Below, one piece after another: positions 59,844-64,000 of a stretch of DNA of 64,000 nt. This DNA is from Alentia gelatinosa. Its lineage: Eukaryota; Annelida; Polychaeta; Phyllodocida; Polynoidae. The position numbers were made by a program, and so were the translations under genes. The notes under the pieces are model-generated. The model worked only from the letters and a program-made list of their open reading frames with translations. It ran no database searches and was not told the origin of the DNA. The stretch covers positions 43,503,950-43,567,949 of the forward strand of contig OX465579.1 of NCBI GenBank assembly GCA_950022655.1. Direction: 5' to 3'. Within the stretch, counting starts at the first letter, position 1; every line of letters starts with the position of its first letter.

Positions 59844-59912
59844 TGAGAGAGAGAGGGAGAGACAGAAAGACAGAGAGAGACAAAGAGAGAGACAGAGACA
59901 GAGAGAGGCGGG
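59844..59912 (+). repeat. (GA)n/(GACA)n microsatellite
   Basis: About 70 bp of GAGAGA and GACAGA units. Ser/Leu-rich minus-strand ORFs at 59691-60128 pass through it and are not genes. Confidence 0.9.
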
Positions 59913-59914
59913 TT

Positions 59915-61329
59915 GCAAATAAAAGAGGAACGGAGGGGAGATAAAATCTTCCAAACAAGATAGGCGGCATGAGAAAATACCGCCATGGTGACACTGGACC
60001 AGGAAAAAAGTGTGTAACTTGGGCAGGAGCTCAACAGCACGTCCTATCACCGTACAAATAAAGCAGTGAGAAATGTTTGTATATACATGTACACGTATTT
60101 CTGATAATTCAAGTCTGTTTATTATCACCTATGGATGTCATTCAATTGAAATCTAGTATGAACAATATATCTAAATATAAGAACAGTGATTTGGTATAGC
60201 CCTTAAGTCTAATAAGGATCTATCCCTCATCTAAAATGTGAACACGTTTTGATCATTGAGCGATAAAAGAGCGTATGAGTCGTCTGCACTAGCAGGTTTT
60301 GTTGGCATCCTCTGTTACCAGATTACAGCATTTCAGATCTTCTGCAACTTTGAGGGTGATACAATGAGATGAGATATTAATAGTGATTTGCTCGTGTTAG
60401 TTATATCCTTAGCTTTAGTCCACGAGGTGTATATCATCTCTTTGATTCGTTTTTAGATAGAACAATGATACAATTTTGTGCGCGTAGATTTCGTACAGCT
60501 CCGAGATTTCATCGTTAGCACTTCTGATGCAATTACCGTGCTCATAGGCCTAGGACGATCGCCTTTTCATTGACAATAAAATACTTTGATATCTTATTTA
60601 GATCATATATGCTGAGGTCTATTGTCATTATCCCTTCCCTTCGAGCAATACCATAAATGGCAAACACCATTACTTTCTTGTTTGTCTGAAAAAATAGGAG
60701 AAAATAGAGTCATACAAAAAGGCTTTGGTTAAAGAACATGTGCCCCCAGGGCTTCAAAAATACCAATGAGATAGGAAGCAGCGACGTCAGCATGGTACTC
60801 GGTGATTTCCAAGCTCAATAATGATGACGTAGGTGGCAAACAGACACTTGTGGGGATATGATTATTCTGCAACATCTCACTATACACCATGTATCTTTCC
60901 CTCCAAGGCAGCCCACCTTGATACAGGTGAATAACCAGGCTGCACCCAAACGTTAACTGTATGGCCGTATATTTGGCAGTCAGCACTTCAGCATTTACCA
61001 AGACCAAGCCCTGTTTTGTTACCAGTGCGTAAATGTGTTTTTTGATATTTACATTGCTTTTGTAGTTTCGATCATGAATTTGGAATATCATATATGACCC
61101 GTCTCAGTGGGAGTCAATATATTGATAAATGATAAAATTAGTGCATTCATAAATGTACGTATTTAGTGAAATGCACAGAGGTTATTTCATTTATAAAAAG
61201 GATACCGCTGGTTACTACGTAATAAGATATTGAGAATGGTGACATTTACTTGAGGGCGTATATATTCTATATACCTTTCCTAACCACTGCTTGTCTATCA
61301 AGAATGAACACCAAGCTACACCACATGCC
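59915..61329. other. Intergenic; one unassigned minus-strand ORF of 120 codons
   Basis: The ORF at 60729-61091 (minus) has a more balanced composition than most here but no domain I recognise and no splice context. Otherwise AT-rich. Confidence 0.4.
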
Positions 61330-62000
61330 ACGGCTACCATGCCGTCAGCCGCTATTTAGCCCTCGGGGCGTCAGGGACTCCCGGCCACCTCCCACAGCAG
61401 ACGCAGTTGCCGTGGTCGGGTGTGTTATCGAAAAACGTTTGCGTTATCCAGTGCACAACCACAGCTTTTCAGAAAATTACCGGGTGCGGCTACGGGCGGC
61501 AGAGTACGCGCGGGTGGGTGGGAGGTGGACTGGCGGGGAGCGAATCTGTGTTTAGTGCGCAGGCGTGCAGGGCCGTTAAAGCTCTTCCATGTCGGAGGGG
61601 AAGAAGAGCCGTCGGCAGGCGGCTAAAAAGAGAGGACGCTAGAGTCGGCGCCGTGCGACGCGAGCGACGCGGACGCGACACCGCGGGCGATGCCGGGCCC
61701 TTGATTGTTGACACAAGGGTGTTAGAAAGTGCGCGGTGCCTTTTCCCTGTTCGCTTCTGAAACCATAACGACAGGCGGACCGCGGTGCAATCGGAAGTCA
61801 GTCGACGATTTGCCTAGATTTGCTGCCATTATTGGCGTTTAGAGCAGCTCCTGCACTCACCCCCTAGTGACGCGCGGGACGTTAGGAGAGATAGTGGCGC
61901 CACTATCGGCAAGAACCCGGAAATGAAACTAACAACAGGCAAGATGGCCATGTGTACGCGCGTCTCAATGGAGAGGACCGAGTGAGTTGCTGCAGGAATG
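61330..62000 (+). promoter_or_regulatory. CpG-rich island with ETS and YY1-type motifs, candidate promoter and first exon
   Basis: Roughly 670 bp is rich in CpG. At 61863 is a CTCF-like CACCCCCTAGTGA. At 61916-61922 is CCGGAAAT (ETS-like), followed by CAAGATGGCCA at 61940-61950, a YY1-type start-site motif whose ATG (61944) opens a 38-base coding stretch ending at a consensus donor GTGAGT (61982-61987). This fits a promoter with a short first coding exon on the plus strand, but no downstream exon was identified. Overlapping ORFs of 68-117 codons in the island are probably GC-driven. Confidence 0.35.
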
Positions 62001-62261
62001 AATGGATGAATGAGTGAATGTAAAATAAGCTGTATATACACAATTGGCGATGACAATTATAACAGTGACAAATATTTAAAATTTTTAAATTACAATGACA
62101 ACACAGGCGTTCATTGTAAGGTTGACGTTAGCGACAAGACCAAAGGTAATACCGTTGACGATGATGATAAAAATCGTCATAACGATGGCAATGAGGACAA
62201 CTGTGGAGGAAAAACCAAAAGACCAACGAAGCAGAAACCGAGAGTAGAAATCGGTGTTAGT

Positions 62262-62303
62262 GAGAGGGAGAGAGAGACTGAGGGATGAGAGAGAGAGACG
62301 TCA
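62262..62303 (+). repeat. Short GA-rich repeat
   Basis: GAGAGGGAGAGAGAGACTG followed by GAGAGAGAGACG. Confidence 0.85.
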
Positions 62304-62344
62304 GAGAGTGAATCGGCATTGAAATACACAGTAATTCTCTCTAA

Positions 62345-62720
62345 TTTGCGCGTCCATTATGATAGGGCGGCAAAGTGCTTGGGCAGAGCACAATGCTGTA
62401 ATTCGACGCGTCGCAAATATTTGATCGCGCGGATACAGCGAGCGGATGAGGGTGCGCGCGCAGTGACGTCGACGCGACCGGATTAGGCACCATCAATGCA
62501 GACGCTGCCAATAGGGGGCGTCGCCCACATCCGGTGCGAGTTGCGGGCGGGCGGGGTGGGGGAAGGAGGGGGTATTTTCACGTCCATTGTGGACCAGCCA
62601 GTGGGCCGGTGGGCAAGTGCATTGTAGGTATAGATGTCGCGGGTATCAATATTTGCCGGCGGGACTAAAGGCACATTGTGTTGGAGGCGGGTGCGGGTGT
62701 TATAATATTGCCAGAGTTGT
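62345..62720. promoter_or_regulatory. Second CpG-rich island with CRE, CCAAT/CTCF-like motifs
   Basis: About 375 bp with many CG dinucleotides (CGCGCGCAGTGACGTCGACGCG near 62453-62474). It has a CRE-like TGACGTCG, GCCAATAGGGGGCGT at 62508-62522 (both CCAAT and CTCF-like), and GC boxes near 62550. It lies about 350 bp from the first island, as paired promoters often do. Confidence 0.35.
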
Positions 62721-62724
62721 ACGG

Positions 62725-64000
62725 AGTGGTGTTAATTGGGCCCGATGAGAGGGGCCTGGTGTTCACTGAGGGAAGGGAGCTGCTGGTGGTGGTAGTGAAA
62801 GGGAGGGGTGGGACATGCGAGTAGGATGTTTATAGATGGTGGTGACAGAAGGGAGTGTGGTTGGGGTACTATTGGTGAGAGGATCTGTGTGGGTATATAA
62901 CTGTATGCATGAGAATGGGAGTGTATGTGTATATGTATACATACCCTGCGGTGGGGAATGCACCGCAGGCTTTGATGCAAAGGGAGCGATTGGTGCTTGT
63001 GTGGGGGGTGGCTGGAGGGTGTGGACTGTGGCAGGTCGATGCAACATTCACACGCACCAATGACCAAGGCTTGTCTGACACAACCCGAGCAGCTTGCAAC
63101 CAACTCTCACTGTCCGGGGAGGGATGATTATCGAATATTCTGTGTATTTTTAATGTATTCCCCAACACTTTGATAGCAGGAACAATTGAGTACGACGTTT
63201 GAACCCGCGCCAACCAGCCATAATGACTATGGTGGCTACGAATACACACAGCTATGTAATATGATAGGCCGTTCTTAGTACCCACCCACCCGCCCGTCAT
63301 CGATCATTGGTTATTTAACTGTGGCAGAGTTATATGTATATAGACTAATAATAAATCTATACTCATCAGAACACGTCTACAAATATATGAATGTGCTCAT
63401 GAAGCCGGATCAGAAGAATAATGTCTATATCATAGAACGGAAGGCCTGTCGAGTGAACGAGTAGCATTATCAGGAATTACAATCAATCCATTATATACTA
63501 GTCACCAAAAGTTAGTTCAACATTTCTCAATAGAGGGTCCCTATGAATGCCCCAAATGAATATATCACAAACTTCATCTTTCATTCTACAAATTATAGTT
63601 CTCCAATTTATAAGGTGGCCGCCAGAGTGGAAACCACAGTCAGATTTGCGTCTGCTTTCCTTTTTCTTATGAAATAATACAAAGAAAAAAAAGGTTCAAT
63701 TACTTATGGTGCAGGAGAGGAGTTTCTGGCATTCCCAGTCTTACATATACTTGTGTCGAAATGCCCGTCTTTTGGGAAAGCGATGGGTGTACATTATGAA
63801 GCAGATTATTCAGGACTGGTGAACCAAGCAGATTACACAGGAATGTGTACTTATCTTTACTGTTTAGTATTAAAGCATCATCTTGTGACATAAAGGCCAA
63901 GTGGCTTTAAATAGCCTCGATAGTTGTAGTGTACAAAGCAGAAAGAAATCATCTCCATCATGAGCATCGGTGAACAGAAAACATATAAGTACATTCCTCT
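62725..64000. other. Intergenic, no gene recognised
   Basis: G/T-biased sequence at 62750-63030 gives His/Ser/Pro-rich minus-strand ORFs of 94-143 codons without domains. The remainder is AT-rich up to the window edge. Confidence 0.45.

Noticed and set aside
60729..61091. 120-codon minus-strand ORF with balanced composition
   Set aside because: No known domain or splice context; kept only as a note within the intergenic entry.
61590..61643. Very short basic ORF starting MSEGKKSRRQAAKK in the CpG island, reminiscent of N-terminal basic motifs of zinc-finger repressors
   Set aside because: It does not match the known repressor motif residue for residue, and no splice donor precedes the stop.

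Overview
The window looks like a gene-poor stretch of an animal genome, most likely a marine invertebrate. The reasons are two large metazoan-type retroelements with a baculovirus-F-like envelope gene and a DIRS recombinase, many terminal-inverted-repeat mini-elements, abundant microsatellites, CpG-rich patches in AT-rich DNA, and one host gene with eukaryotic features. I cannot name the phylum from sequence alone. No rRNA, convincing tRNA, CRISPR array or bacterial operon structure was seen.

Region 1 (1-6803) is the 3' nine-tenths of a Ty3/Gypsy-class LTR retrotransposon with an errantivirus-like layout: gag C-terminus with RG box and CCHC knuckle, a GGGAAAC slippery heptamer on the gag stop, protease, reverse transcriptase, RNase H, integrase with a long repeat-bearing tail, then env two bases after the pol stop, a purine tract and a probable 3' LTR. 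The copy is dead: two frame changes in pol, one in-frame TGA in pol, one in-frame TGA in env, and Glu in place of the first catalytic Asp of the reverse transcriptase.

Region 2 (about 8.0-13.1 kb) starts with one or two MITE-like elements and continues with a badly decayed DIRS-order (tyrosine recombinase) retroelement: SAM-like gag ORF, reverse transcriptase, RNase H and recombinase. It carries internal segment duplications, an internal deletion, a mutated recombinase motif and a nested 399-bp piggyBac-type MITE with TTAA duplications, CCCTTT/AAAGGG ends and an array of 34-bp hairpin units.

Region 3 (13-38 kb) is almost gene-free. It holds a polypurine/GACA tract, a G-quadruplex-prone segment, nuclear-receptor half-site clusters, a TIR mini-element, palindromic fold-backs, a GT-rich minisatellite, a polyadenylated retroposed 3' end and promoter-like patches near 34.1 and 36.2 kb.

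Region 4 (38.1-39.3 kb, minus strand) is the one clear host gene: an intact, uninterrupted 409-residue protein with five ankyrin repeats.

Region 5 (39.4-64 kb) is intergenic, with a fold-back repeat family in opposite orientations (40.2 and 51.6 kb), nested palindromes, another TTAA-flanked MITE, a fragment of the hairpin MITE, an AAT microsatellite, a possible terminal exon at 48.1 kb, CTCF-like motifs from 55 to 62.5 kb, and two CpG-rich islands at 61.3-62.0 and 62.35-62.7 kb that look like promoters of a gene mostly outside or not resolvable here.
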